Source: Thalassovita mediterranea
GTDB taxonomy: Bacteria; Pseudomonadota; Alphaproteobacteria; Caulobacterales; Hyphomonadaceae
Assembly (NCBI GenBank): GCA_019448215.1
Contig: CP080408.1
Location: 2,480,001-2,544,000 of the forward strand
Reading direction: 5' to 3'
DNA: 64,000 bases
Shown here: positions 19,114 through 29,124 of the stretch, piece after piece
Numbering within the stretch: the stretch's first letter is position 1
Layout: every line of letters begins with the position of its first letter
Made by a program: the position numbers and the translations under genes
The notes under the pieces: generated by a model
The model's database searches: none
The model's input: only the letters and a program-made list of their open reading frames with translations
Told to the model about the DNA's origin: nothing

Positions 19114-20100
19114 TTAGAGCCAGCGCATGCGCCTGAACAGCAAAAGCAGGCCAGCGGTGACGGCGCCCATGATCACGCAAAGGATCGTAAAGCCTAGCGG
19201 GCTCGCCGCACCTGGCATGCCGCCAAGGTTCACGCCGAACAGACCCGTCACAAATCCCAGCGGCAGGAAGACGGCCGAGATGATCGCCAGCACAAACAGG
19301 CGCTGGTTCATCCTTTCGGCGCGTTCCTCGACGACCTGTTCCTGAAGGACAAGAGAGCGCTCACGGATGGCATCTAGCTCTTCGCCAATACGTGTGACCC
19401 GGTCGCCAATTTCGCGCAGGTGAAGCACGTCGCCCTGCGAGAGGATGCCTTCACCCTCTCGCGCAAGGTGTGAGAGCGCCTCACGCTGGGGGATGATGTA
19501 ACGGCGCAGCGCCAGTACTTTCCGGCGGAAGTTTGCAAGCGCTGTCTTCGGCAGGCTGGCGCCCGGCTGCAGCAATTCGTCCTCGAAATCGTCAGCTTGG
19601 CTGTCGAGTTCAGCGACGATTGGTTCGATCCTGTCGGTAAGGCGGGCCGCGATGAAGGTGATGATCGCGCCAGTCGATTCCGGCACGTCGCCCGCCATGA
19701 TCTGGTCGCGCAGATCCTGAGCTGCGCGGATGTGGAAGGCCCGCAGCGACACGACGACATTTTCGGTCATCCAGATGCGGATGGCGATCATGTCTTCTGG
19801 TTGTGAGCCCTCATTGAGGTTCACACCGCGCAGATTGACGAGCAGGCCGGAGCCGTGCCGGATGCAGCGGGGGCGCGTATCCTCCTGAAGCAGAGAAGCG
19901 TCGATGACATCGTCGATGCCACTCGTCCCGGTCAGCCAGTCGCGCACCTCTGGCGACAGCCGGTTGAGGTGGAGCCAGCGATAGACGCCGGGGCGTTCGG
20001 CCGGGGCAGACTTTACGTCCTCCCAGCTCAGGCGTTTAACGCCGCCATCGCTGTCGAACTCAAAGCCATGAATAAGCGGCGTGGCGGACGGTTCGCTCAT
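19114..20100 (-). CDS. zntB: ZntB/CorA-family metal transporter
   Basis: A 328-residue member of the CorA/ZntB 2-TM family of divalent metal transporters. Most of the protein is the cytoplasmic alpha/beta and long-helix domain. Two membrane segments lie at the C-terminus (FVLAIISAVFLPLGFVTGLF and LGFTILCVIMGAVTAGLLLLF), separated by the pore-loop motif GVNLGGMPG. The GVNxGGMP variant is the one seen in ZntB rather than the GMN-centred CorA loop, so zinc transport is the better guess. Its ATG overlaps the stop codon of the upstream lipoprotein gene (ATGA). Confidence 0.85.
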   Translation of the reverse strand: MSEPSATPLIHGFEFDSDGGVKRLSWEDVKSAPAERPGVYRWLHLNRLSPEVRDWLTGTSGIDDVIDASLLQEDTRPRCIRHGSGLLVNLRGVNLNEGSQPEDMIAIRIWMTENVVVSLRAFHIRAAQDLRDQIMAGDVPESTGAIITFIAARLTDRIEPIVAELDSQADDFEDELLQPGASLPKTALANFRRKVLALRRYIIPQREALSHLAREGEGILSQGDVLHLREIGDRVTRIGEELDAIRERSLVLQEQVVEERAERMNQRLFVLAIISAVFLPLGFVTGLFGVNLGGMPGAASPLGFTILCVIMGAVTAGLLLLFRRMRWL

Positions 20101-20531
20101 CTGCGGCGCTGTTCCATGGCGACATAGCCGAGCGCTTCGACCCAGACGATGACGTCCTCGCCGACGCCCTCATCACGCAGGAAAGCGGCGAAGGCCGGCA
20201 TGAATTCCTGCGGGCGAGAGCAGAGGGCCACTGCATCATTGAGTTCTGGCAGGACGATCCTGTCAAAGTCGCGGGCCAGATCGGTAAAATCGTCCGCCAG
20301 CGTCGCGAGCTGGATCGCAAGAAGCGGCCCCGGATTCTCGATGTCGCCGGAAACCCGCCGCAGCGCCCTGATGGTGTCGAGGTTGGAATATGCGAAGCGT
20401 TCGAGGACCTGATCGGTCTTCCACTCGATCCATTCAGGCGTGCAGGGGTCTGGCTGTGTGACGCAGGCGGTCAGCGTGGCTGCCGCAACTGCGACACCGG
20501 CGAGGCGGGTGGATATGCGTCTGGATGTCAT
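20097..20531 (-). CDS. Small predicted lipoprotein, unknown function
   Basis: A 144-residue protein with a signal sequence ending in the lipobox LTAC (Cys23). The mature part is predicted helical, with cysteines at CTPEW and LCSRP that could pair in the periplasm. No family recognised. It sits between the thiolase-like gene (25 bases upstream) and zntB (4-base overlap) and appears translationally coupled to the latter, so it may be an accessory of the transporter; this is inference. Confidence 0.65.
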   Translation of the reverse strand: MTSRRISTRLAGVAVAAATLTACVTQPDPCTPEWIEWKTDQVLERFAYSNLDTIRALRRVSGDIENPGPLLAIQLATLADDFTDLARDFDRIVLPELNDAVALCSRPQEFMPAFAAFLRDEGVGEDVIVWVEALGYVAMEQRRR

Positions 20532-20556
20532 CCTTCAGACATACCGCACAGAGAGG

Positions 20557-22065
20557 TCACGCAAAGCTGAAATGTGTGACTTCACCTTCCGTTCGGGTCG
20601 TAACGCGCGCGCCGACGGGGCTTTCTTCCTCACGCAGGCGGTCTAGCGCGGCCGGATCTGCGACAGCGAGGAAACGCTTGCCTTCGTCGGTCCGCCCGAA
20701 GATGACGCCATGCTGCGGGCCATCGCGGCCATGCACCACCGTGTAGCTTTCCACCGTGCCGCCATCTGGTTGCGGATCAAGCTCGACCTGCTCGGTTGGC
20801 TTTGCCGACGGCGCGACTGGCTTGTAGGCATCCGGCCGCGTGGTGGACCAGACACCGACCGCTTCCTTGGTCATCCAGCCACCATTGGCGAGGACGAGGC
20901 CGAAGGCGCCTGCTTCATCACGCAGTTTGTGCGCCATTTCCGCAAGGCCATGCATGGAGTAGTTGTTGCCCGGCCCGCCAAAGAAGGGGAGCCCGCCCGT
21001 CAGTGTCAGGGGACGCTCATCGGTGAACGGGTCAATGCCCATGGCCGCCGTCGACGAGAAGACAGCGCATGGGAAACAGGAATAAAGGTCGAAATAGGCG
21101 ATGCCGCCAGAGGTGCGGCCTGCCTGCTCAAGCGCGCGGGAGATAGCGGTTTCCATCGCCCAGGAGCCGTCAATCTTTGGACGGAGCGAGAGAAGGTCGT
21201 CGCTCGCCTCGCCGCCGCCATGGAGATAGACACGCTTGTCCTTGGCGACGCCCAGCTCATCTGCCTTCTCCTCGGACATGATAAGGATGGCGGCGCCCTG
21301 GTTCACCGCATCTTGCGCGATATGCCATTTCAGGAATGGGTCAGCGAACTCGTAATTCTTCGGCGACGGGGTCGCGAGAAACTCTTCCGAACGCTCCACT
21401 GGGAACTGGGAGTACTCATTCTTCGACGCGACTCTCGAGAAGGGGTGGAAAAGCTTTGCCATGGCTTCGCGCTGGCCAGACCGGGTGCGGCCTTCGCGGG
21501 CGGCAATCGCATTCTCGAACAGGGCGTAGAAGAAGGCCGGTGCGATCAGGCCGTGCTTGATCTCGGCGCGCGACAGCATCTCGCCGCCAAGACCGCGGTC
21601 TTCGTAGTCGGCGTCGTCGCTATCGGTCCAGTTGATCTCGACCTTGTTCTTCAGCGCACCCTTGGACGCGCGGTTGGCTTCGGAGCCTGCGACCAGCGCG
21701 ACATCAAGTTCGCCTTCATAGATGCGGTTGGCCATTTCGTTGGCGAGGGCCTGCGGGCTCTGGCCGCCAACATCCGAATAGATGAGGCGGGCTGGCTTTG
21801 CGCCGATATCGCGCGCCAGCGTACCGGGCAGGTTGGTGTTGTGGCCGTGTGGGTGCTTTGCGCCGCGCACAGAGTCTTCGAAGATCCGCACGAAGGTCAG
21901 CGTGTCGATGGCGGAGGCTTCGATGCCTGCATCCTCGATGGCGGCTTTTGATGCCGTGACGGCGAGGCTGAGCGGCGATGGCGCGCCATCCGGGCCCTTG
22001 GTGCCGTCCCATTCGCTCATCGATTGTCCGACGCCGACCAGTACCGGCATTGACCCTTTAGCCAT
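20557..22065 (-). CDS. Thiolase-like protein (TLP1 type) with extra C-terminal domain
   Basis: A 502-residue thiolase-superfamily protein annotated in relatives as acetyl-CoA acetyltransferase. The two thiolase halves are recognisable (VLVGVGQ at the start; EGELDVALVAGSEA; ANGGWMTKEAVGVWST near the end), followed by a roughly 80-residue C-terminal domain (SYTVVHGRDGPQHGVIFGR) of the kind added in TLP1 proteins. The nucleophile region reads SDVGGQSPQ around residue 101, where thiolases have an N-C-x-S-G-type sequence, so the active-site cysteine is missing. The ATG at 22065 has AGGGAG upstream. Divergent from topoisomerase IB. Confidence 0.85.
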   Translation of the reverse strand: MAKGSMPVLVGVGQSMSEWDGTKGPDGAPSPLSLAVTASKAAIEDAGIEASAIDTLTFVRIFEDSVRGAKHPHGHNTNLPGTLARDIGAKPARLIYSDVGGQSPQALANEMANRIYEGELDVALVAGSEANRASKGALKNKVEINWTDSDDADYEDRGLGGEMLSRAEIKHGLIAPAFFYALFENAIAAREGRTRSGQREAMAKLFHPFSRVASKNEYSQFPVERSEEFLATPSPKNYEFADPFLKWHIAQDAVNQGAAILIMSEEKADELGVAKDKRVYLHGGGEASDDLLSLRPKIDGSWAMETAISRALEQAGRTSGGIAYFDLYSCFPCAVFSSTAAMGIDPFTDERPLTLTGGLPFFGGPGNNYSMHGLAEMAHKLRDEAGAFGLVLANGGWMTKEAVGVWSTTRPDAYKPVAPSAKPTEQVELDPQPDGGTVESYTVVHGRDGPQHGVIFGRTDEGKRFLAVADPAALDRLREEESPVGARVTTRTEGEVTHFSFA

Positions 22066-22181
22066 CTGAAAACTCCCTGAAATATCTCTGCGCACTGTCC
22101 GGTCTAGGCGGGCGGCTTGCAAGCCATGACGCTGCGCCAAATGGTGCAGGAACCGGCAGCGCTCTGGCAGGTTTTGACTTC

Positions 22182-23159
22182 ATGCCTTTCTCACTCGCCC
22201 GCGAATCTCTCGACCCTGCTGATGCGGGTCTCGTCTATGTCTGCAGCTCGGAGCCTGGCTGGACGCGCCGCCCGCATGGTCGCGGCTTCACCTATCTCGA
22301 CGAGCAGGGCGATGTCCTGAAGGGTGACGACAGGGAGAGGGCGGAAGCGCTCGTCCTGCCGCCAGCCTGGGCCGATGTCTGGATATGCAAGCAGCCGAAG
22401 GGCCATCTTCAGGCGACCGGCAAGGACGAGGCCGGGCGCACACAATACCGCTATCATGAGGACTGGCGCGCCCATTGTGAGGGCGTAAAGTTCTCTGACA
22501 TGCTTGCTTTTGGCAGTGCCTTGCCGCGTATCCGCAAACGCGTGAAGGCCGTGCTTGAAGACCCTGAAGACCATGTTGAGCTCGCCACTGCCGCCATCGT
22601 CCGCCTGCTCGATAAGGGTGCCATCAGGGTCGGCTCTGAGCGGCACGCAAGGAACGGCACTTTCGGTGCGTCGACGCTCTACAAGCGCCACGTTCGCCAG
22701 ACGGACGAAGACACCATCCGCCTCAAGTTCAAAGGCAAGGGCGGCAAGGAGCAGGAAGTCTCCATTTGCGATGAAAGTCTTGCCCATGCCGTTGGTGAAC
22801 TCCAGTGCCTGCCGGGACAGTCGCTCTTTGACACGCCGGATGGGCATGTCGGATCGACCCGTGTGAACCGTTTTATCCGGGACGCAGGGGACGGGGGATT
22901 TACGGCGAAGGATTTTCGCACATGGGCTGGGTCAGTTGCTGCTGTCGAAGCGCTCCGCAAAGGCGCGAGCAGCATCAAGGGCATTTCCGAAGCCGCCGCA
23001 GAGCGGCTCGGCAATACGCCAACCATCGCCCGTAATTCGTATATCCATCCAAAGCTGGTGGAGATGGCCCGCAACGGCGAAACGCCGGATGCTGAGGCCG
23101 GGCCGGTTCGCCTACGCAAGGATGAGCGCAGGCTGTACGCGGTGCTTGAGGAAGGCTGA
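22182..23159 (+). CDS. DNA topoisomerase IB
   Basis: A 325-residue poxvirus-type topoisomerase IB, which relaxes supercoils through a 3'-phosphotyrosyl intermediate. The N-terminal domain (about 1-85, WTRRPHGRGFTYLDEQG) and the catalytic domain are both present. Catalytic residues by motif: Arg149 in AIRVGSE, the lysine in LKFKGKGGKE, Arg246 in AKDFRTWAGS and Tyr287 in ARNSYIHP. The length matches bacterial homologues, which are found sporadically. No other DNA-metabolism gene is adjacent. It converges on yjdM with three bases between stops. Confidence 0.93.
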   Translation: MPFSLARESLDPADAGLVYVCSSEPGWTRRPHGRGFTYLDEQGDVLKGDDRERAEALVLPPAWADVWICKQPKGHLQATGKDEAGRTQYRYHEDWRAHCEGVKFSDMLAFGSALPRIRKRVKAVLEDPEDHVELATAAIVRLLDKGAIRVGSERHARNGTFGASTLYKRHVRQTDEDTIRLKFKGKGGKEQEVSICDESLAHAVGELQCLPGQSLFDTPDGHVGSTRVNRFIRDAGDGGFTAKDFRTWAGSVAAVEALRKGASSIKGISEAAAERLGNTPTIARNSYIHPKLVEMARNGETPDAEAGPVRLRKDERRLYAVLEEG

Positions 23160-23162
23160 GTC

Positions 23163-23498
23163 TCAGGCCTTTTTGACGAACTCGGTCTTCAGCCCCATCT
23201 GGCCGATGCCGTCGATCTTGCAATCGATGTCGTGATCTCCGTCGACAAGGCGGATGTTCTTCACCTTGGTGCCGACTTTCACGACCGAGGAAGACCCCTT
23301 CACCTTCAGGTCCTTGATCACCGTGACAGTGTCACCGTCCTGAAGCTCTGTGCCGTTTGCGTCCCGCCAGACCTTGTGGTTCGGGTTGAGGGACGCGTCG
23401 GCGGACCATTCATGCGCGCATTCCGGGCAGACCAGCAGCTCACCATCCTCATAGGTGAAGGCAGAGCTGCAAGCCGGACATGGCGGAAGCGTGCTCAA
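23163..23498 (-). CDS. yjdM: YjdM/PhnA family zinc-ribbon protein
   Basis: A 111-residue protein with an N-terminal zinc ribbon (CPAC at 8-11 and CPEC at 24-27) and a C-terminal beta domain ([20 protein letters not shown]) characteristic of the YjdM family, formerly called PhnA. Despite the historical name, a role in phosphonate use is not supported; the function remains unclear. Its ATG overlaps the stop of the CoA-transferase beta subunit gene, which implies translational coupling with that operon. Confidence 0.9.
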   Translation of the reverse strand: MSTLPPCPACSSAFTYEDGELLVCPECAHEWSADASLNPNHKVWRDANGTELQDGDTVTVIKDLKVKGSSSVVKVGTKVKNIRLVDGDHDIDCKIDGIGQMGLKTEFVKKA

Positions 23499-24124
23499 TT
23501 GACGATCTTCGCGGCGGTCTTCTCATAGACCTCATCGCGCTCGACGCCTGGGGCGAGTTCGATGATCTCGAGACCGCCATCGACCACGTCGAAGACGCCG
23601 AGGTCGGTGATGATGCGATTGACCACGCCCTTGCCGGTGAGCGGCAGGGTGCACTCCTTGATCAGCTTCGGCTCCCCCGATTTCGAGGTATGGTCCGTGA
23701 TCACGACAATGCGTTTCACGCCGGCAACGAGGTCCATCGCCCCGCCCATGCCTTTGACCAGCTTGCCGGGGATCATCCAGTTGGCGAGGTCGCCGTTTTC
23801 GGCAACTTCCATGGCGCCAAGGATGGCCATGTTGATCTTGCCGCCGCGGATCATCGCAAAGCTCATGGAGCTGTCGAAGAAGGCGGTGTGGGGCAGCTCA
23901 GTGATGGTCTGCTTGCCGGCATTGATGAGGTCAGCGTCTTCCTCGCCCTCATAAGGGAAAGGGCCCATGCCCAGCATGCCGTTTTCAGACTGGAGCGTCA
24001 CGGAAACGCCGTCCGGAATATAGTTTGCGACCAGCGTCGGGATGCCGATGCCGAGATTGACATACATTCCGTCTTCAAGCTCCTGCGCGGCGCGCTTGGC
24101 CATGTCATCACGTGTCCAGGGCAT
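23495..24124 (-). CDS. scoB: 3-oxoacid CoA-transferase subunit B
   Basis: The 209-residue beta subunit of a family I CoA-transferase (succinyl-CoA:3-ketoacid type), which moves CoA from succinyl-CoA to a ketoacid such as acetoacetate. The active-site glutamate is in [29 protein letters not shown] and [11 protein letters not shown] are typical of the family. It overlaps the alpha-subunit gene by one base and yjdM by four, so all three form one operon. Confidence 0.93.
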   Translation of the reverse strand: MPWTRDDMAKRAAQELEDGMYVNLGIGIPTLVANYIPDGVSVTLQSENGMLGMGPFPYEGEEDADLINAGKQTITELPHTAFFDSSMSFAMIRGGKINMAILGAMEVAENGDLANWMIPGKLVKGMGGAMDLVAGVKRIVVITDHTSKSGEPKLIKECTLPLTGKGVVNRIITDLGVFDVVDGGLEIIELAPGVERDEVYEKTAAKIVN

Positions 24125-24828
24125 CAGGCGGTCTCCTTCTTCCGGGTCGTGCGTTGCTCGATGCGCTTTTCGAACTCGCCCTCTACAAGCCTGTGCACGA
24201 AGACGCCCGGCAGGTGGATGTGGTTCGGGTCAAGCTCACCCGGCTCGACGATTTCCTCGACTTCCATGACGCAGATCTTACCGCACATGGCGGCAGGCTC
24301 GTTGAAGTTACGCGCGGTCTTGCGGAAGATGGCGTTGCCGGTCGTGTCGGCTTTCCATGCTTTCACGATGGCGAGGTCAGCGAAGATGCCCTCTTCGAGA
24401 ATGTATTTCTCGCCGTGGAATTCTTTCACTTCCTTGCCTTCGCCGATCTGCGTGCCGTAGCCGGTCTTGGTGTAGAAGCCCGCGATGCCAGCGCCGCCAG
24501 CGCGCATACGCTCGGCCAGCGTGCCTTGCGGGTTGAACTCCAGCTCCAGCTCTCCGCCGAGATACTGGCGCATGAATTCCTTGTTCTCGCCGACATAGGA
24601 CGAGCCCATCTTCTTCACCTGCTTGCTCTCAAGCAGGACACCGAGACCGAAGCCGTCGACGCCTGCATTGTTGGAGTAGATGGTGAGGTCTTTGGTGCCC
24701 GCATCGCGGATGGCAGCGATGGAAAGCTCTGGAATCCCGCAGAGGCCAAAGCCGCCCGCAGCGATCGTCATGCCGTCAAATAGCACGCCATCAAGGGCGG
24801 CTGCGGCGCTGTCGTAAATCTTGCTCAT
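24124..24828 (-). CDS. scoA: 3-oxoacid CoA-transferase subunit A
   Basis: The 234-residue alpha subunit partner of ScoB, forming the cytoplasmic heterotetramer. The CoA-binding motif is visible as [19 protein letters not shown] near the start, then [16 protein letters not shown] and the [13 protein letters not shown] loop. First gene of the scoA-scoB-yjdM operon. With the acyl-CoA synthetase and acyl-CoA dehydrogenases in this window it fits ketone-body or short-chain acid catabolism. Confidence 0.93.
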   Translation of the reverse strand: MSKIYDSAAAALDGVLFDGMTIAAGGFGLCGIPELSIAAIRDAGTKDLTIYSNNAGVDGFGLGVLLESKQVKKMGSSYVGENKEFMRQYLGGELELEFNPQGTLAERMRAGGAGIAGFYTKTGYGTQIGEGKEVKEFHGEKYILEEGIFADLAIVKAWKADTTGNAIFRKTARNFNEPAAMCGKICVMEVEEIVEPGELDPNHIHLPGVFVHRLVEGEFEKRIEQRTTRKKETA

Positions 24829-24997
24829 GGGGCAAATGCTTACGCTTGGGGCAGGGGGCTTTCAAGGGACAGTTTACGTCAGGAAAGATGAACAGTTTCG
24901 CTCAGTCGTGCGACGTCGAAGTTTTTGGACGGGGCCATTGCGCGGGGATAATTTTCTATCCAGGGTGAAAACAGGAAATGGCTGATGGAGACACCCC

Positions 24998-25666
24998 ATG
25001 CTGAAACACCTCGCTATACCTGCGCTCGTACTTGGGAGCTCGATTGGCATTATTAGCACGGCGAGCGCACAGGAGGATGAAAATCGTGCGCTTGTCATGG
25101 CGGAGGCAAATTATCTCTGCACGAAGACAGGTTCTGTCCGGATCGATAGCGGTTTCACGACTGAAGTGACGATCGATAATTCGACGAATATCTATCATGG
25201 GGGCAATGCCAAGACGATTTACGTGGTCGACGCGCCGGGCGGCGAGGGTTCAGTCGGCGCCGACGCGGGGGCCGGGGAAATCCGGACTTATCCGGCGGCC
25301 ACGCGCAGGCTCTCGCGTACGCACCCTCTGAAGCGGCTGGATGAGCGTCTCGCGCTTTCGTTCAACGATTGGGGACAAGCACTGGCTGGCGAAACGACCG
25401 TCATCTTCACGCATGAAGATGGGAAGATCACTTATCGTGAGCGTGTCGATTTCGGTGGCGGGGCTGGCCGGTTCATCAACTGGGACCAGTACGGGACGTG
25501 CAAGCGGTTCACGTCGGATGCGGATTTGCCTCAGACCGTTGCAATGAAAGAGGGACTTTCTGGCGAAGCAGCCGAGACCTTTCTCGATGAGTGGGAAGCT
25601 GAAATTGAGGAGATGGTGGAGCAACAGCGCGGCGACGATCATTCAGGGGATGCGCCTTCAAATTAG
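24998..25666 (+). CDS. Exported protein of unknown function
   Basis: A 222-residue protein with a cleavable signal peptide (cleavage near ASA-QE, residue 25). The mature part is predicted beta-rich in the first two thirds (TEVTIDNSTNIYHGG, TTVIFTHEDGKITYRERVDF) and ends in a helical, acidic tail. Two cysteines (NYLCTKTG, YGTCKRF) could form a disulfide. I do not recognise the family. Monocistronic, closed by a strong terminator, and divergent from the CoA-transferase operon. Confidence 0.65.
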   Translation: MLKHLAIPALVLGSSIGIISTASAQEDENRALVMAEANYLCTKTGSVRIDSGFTTEVTIDNSTNIYHGGNAKTIYVVDAPGGEGSVGADAGAGEIRTYPAATRRLSRTHPLKRLDERLALSFNDWGQALAGETTVIFTHEDGKITYRERVDFGGGAGRFINWDQYGTCKRFTSDADLPQTVAMKEGLSGEAAETFLDEWEAEIEEMVEQQRGDDHSGDAPSN

Positions 25667-25690
25667 GATCGGCAGCATCAATGAGTAGAA

Positions 25691-25725
25691 AAAGCCCGGC
25701 GCGTGGTGCGCCGGGCTTTCCTTTT
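25691..25725 (+). terminator. Rho-independent terminator
   Basis: A 12-bp perfect stem (25691-25702 with 25708-25719) and 5-base loop, followed by CCTTTTT, 24 bases after the upstream stop codon. Confidence 0.9.
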
Positions 25726-25801
25726 TGCGTCTGGTGGGTGGGCTGGTGGCTCTTTTCTGACTGTCGCCAGTTTCGAGCCACTGCCGTGGCCTTCCAAACC
25801 T

Positions 25802-25826
25802 ATTATCGATCCACTGGATCGATAAT
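25802..25826. repeat. 25-bp near-perfect palindrome downstream of groEL
   Basis: ATTATCGATCCA and its exact complement flank a single base. There is no T-tract on either side, so it is not a standard terminator. It lies between the plus-strand terminator and the groEL stop codon. It may be a transcript-end stabiliser or a protein-binding site. Confidence 0.6.
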
Positions 25827-25844
25827 TCTGCTTCGCAGACCGGT

Positions 25845-27521
<1,677 letters not shown>

Positions 27522-27558
27522 TCAGTTCGAAGTTTGTGTTTGGAAAAAGGGGGAGCGC

Positions 27559-27846
27559 TTACTCGACGATGCCGAGAATGTCGCTTTCCTTCATGATCAG
27601 AAGATCCTGGCCGTCGATCTTCACTTCCGTGCCGGACCATTTGCCGAACAGGACGCGGTCGCCAGCTTTGACTTCCAGCGGGATGATCTCATTGTCGTCA
27701 CCGCGAGCGCCGGAGCCAACAGCGACGATTTCGCCTTCCTGTGGCTTTTCCTTTGCGGTGTCCGGAATGATGATCCCGCCAGCGGTTTTGGCTTCTTCTT
27801 CAACGCGTTTTACGAGAACGCGGTCATGCAGAGGACGGAATTTCAT
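27559..27846 (-). CDS. groES: Co-chaperonin GroES (10 kDa)
   Basis: A 95-residue co-chaperonin, the lid of the GroEL chamber. The start [14 protein letters not shown], the mobile-loop region [20 protein letters not shown] (20-39) and the [18 protein letters not shown] strand are typical. First gene of the groESL operon, with a CIRCE inverted repeat about 50 bases upstream. Confidence 0.99.
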   Translation of the reverse strand: MKFRPLHDRVLVKRVEEEAKTAGGIIIPDTAKEKPQEGEIVAVGSGARGDDNEIIPLEVKAGDRVLFGKWSGTEVKIDGQDLLIMKESDILGIVE

Positions 27847-27897
27847 TTGATCACTTACCTTTGGTTTCGCCCCGGCGGGGCAATATGTTCTTTTGTG

Positions 27898-27924
27898 TTA
27901 GCACTCACAGAGGGCGACTGCTAA
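27898..27924 (-). promoter_or_regulatory. CIRCE operator (HrcA site) of groESL
   Basis: TTAGCACTC-N9-GACTGCTAA differs from the consensus TTAGCACTC-N9-GAGTGCTAA by a single base. Such sites bind the HrcA repressor. It sits between the promoter and the groES start. Confidence 0.93.
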
Positions 27925-27931
27925 CGGCGCT

Positions 27932-27960
27932 GAGTTAGGAGCGCTGCCAAGCCACGTCAA
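27932..27960 (-). promoter_or_regulatory. Probable groESL promoter
   Basis: On the minus strand TTGACG (27955-27960) and TAACTC (27932-27937) are separated by 17 bases and end just before the CIRCE element. This places CIRCE at about the transcription start, the normal repression geometry. Confidence 0.6.
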
Positions 27961-28139
27961 CACCCCGGACAGCGAAATTTTTTGTCGAGAAGGCCGATTT
28001 TCGAGCTCGCGGCGCAGGCGCAATTAGCAGCCATGGTCGGCGGCTGCCAACACGCTGAAATCGTTGAAAAATATTGACAGCCTCATGAGGTCTCGCAAAC
28101 TCCGGAATAGTGAGTCCGTCAACAATAGGAGGCATTCGG

Positions 28140-28409
28140 ATGGCAGATGATGATTTCAGGGATCGACTGAAAGGCGGCGGCCTTTTGACGGCGGAAGTGC
28201 TCTATTACAGACCGGATTATCCAAGCCTTCTCCAGAGTTTTGTCTGGCAGACAGTGGACATCGCCCCGAAGTTTCCCCGGCTTGCCGGTTTCCTTGATCG
28301 CTGGCGCCGGGAGATCGATGCTGTGATCCACTCGGTCAACATCGCACATTCGGATCTTCTCAAACCCGCTGAAGTGCGCCTCGTTGGGGACAGCCTGAAA
28401 CTTCACTAG
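28140..28409 (+). CDS. usg: Usg family protein
   Basis: An 89-residue small protein matching the alphaproteobacterial Usg family: LTAEVLYYRPDYPSLLQSF, then IAPKFPRLAGFLDRWRREID and IHSVNIAHSDLLKPAE. The family is named from a gene upstream of trpF in Caulobacter; its role is unknown. The ATG at 28140 is preceded by AATAGGAGG. A possible -35 (TTGACA, 28074-28079) lies upstream, but no convincing -10 was found. Divergent from groESL. Confidence 0.85.
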   Translation: MADDDFRDRLKGGGLLTAEVLYYRPDYPSLLQSFVWQTVDIAPKFPRLAGFLDRWRREIDAVIHSVNIAHSDLLKPAEVRLVGDSLKLH

Positions 28410-28431
28410 CGATTTAGCCAAACACCAATAT

Positions 28432-28466
28432 CGCCACGCGGGACTTCCCGCTGGCGGTGCGCTTTT
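28432..28466 (+). terminator. Probable usg terminator
   Basis: CGCCA-c-GCGGG / CCCGC-TGGCG form a 10-bp stem with one bulge and a 4-base loop (28432-28456), followed by GTGCGCTTTT, 23 bases after the usg stop codon. Confidence 0.65.
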
Positions 28467-28491
28467 ACTCTCGCCCTGAAGTGACAGGGCC

Positions 28492-28568
28492 GGGCGCGTC
28501 CAGGGTGGACGCTTTAGGTAATGCCAGCCTTTCGGCGTGGCTGTAGAGCGTGCGCCATGGACGCGCCC
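28492..28568. ncRNA. Candidate structured RNA element (nested stems)
   Basis: An 11-bp perfect outer stem (28492-28502 with 28558-28568) encloses a 5-bp stem (ACGCT 28509-28513 with AGCGT 28547-28551). This encloses a 7-bp hairpin GCCAGCC-TTTC-GGC-g-TGGC (28523-28541). A separate hairpin GCCCTG/CAGGGC (28473-28490) lies just before it. The strand and any transcript are unknown, and the class is not recognised. Confidence 0.35.
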
Positions 28569-28946
28569 TTGCGAAGGGTATCGACCGTTCGGATGTCTCA
28601 CTCCCGGCCCGTCTCGGAAACATTTTCGTACACAGGACAGCCTGCGCAGCACTGATTACCCCACATGACGCCGACCACATGGCAGGGGCGTTACACCCCG
28701 CCCGCAGCACCGGTCACCTTCGCACTCCGCTCATGGGCAGCGTTGGCCGCGCAAGAGCCCTCCCGTCTCTGCCAGCGCGCGCCGGGGTCTGTACCGGCAC
28801 GTGCAGCTTTGATGAGAACCAACACCTTCCGGTCGGTCCGGACCGCCCTGTCTGGTGATGGGAGGCGTGTAGTATGGGGCGGGTTTGTGAGGGTGGGGAT
28901 GGATTTGTTTTGTCCCACAGCCCCCTTCGACCTGCTTCGCAGGCCA

Positions 28947-28968
28947 CTTCCCCCGCATGCGGGGGAAG
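28947..28968. repeat. 22-bp perfect palindrome, repetitive-element type
   Basis: CTTCCCCCGCATGCGGGGGA plus AG (28947-28968) equals its own reverse complement. A second small hairpin CCTGC-TTC-GCAGG lies at 28931-28943. Similar CCCCCGCATGCGGGGG elements are dispersed in many alphaproteobacterial genomes. Confidence 0.7.
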
Positions 28969-29010
28969 AAGAGCACCATTAGCGGTGCGCTTTCGCCCCC
29001 GCTTTCCGTA

Positions 29011-29055
29011 GATGCCTGCGTCCTTCGGCTTCGCTCAGGATGAGGGGCAGGCATC
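29011..29055. repeat. Palindromic repeat with GATGCCTG ends
   Basis: GATGCCTG (29011-29018) pairs with CAGGCATC (29048-29055). Inside, TCCT (29021-29024) pairs with AGGA (29037-29040) around a CTTCGGCTTCGC-type loop. The CCTTCGGCTTCGCTCAGGAT core resembles dispersed repeats of this bacterial class. Confidence 0.6.
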
Positions 29056-29106
29056 CATGGTGGGACCCAAAGCCGGAAGCTAACGGTTCAGCCGAAGCAC
29101 CTTGGA

Positions 29107-29124
29107 CCCCAGCCTTCGCAGGGG
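29107..29124. repeat. Short palindromic repeat CCCC-N10-GGGG
   Basis: CCCCAGCCTTCGCAGGGG is a third short hairpin of the CCTTCGC-loop type in the same intergenic cluster, 37 bases before the thioesterase stop codon. Confidence 0.5.

Noticed and set aside
28550-28858. 102-codon plus-strand ORF after usg
   Set aside because: No ribosome site, no recognisable family, overlaps equally open minus-strand frames and strong inverted repeats.
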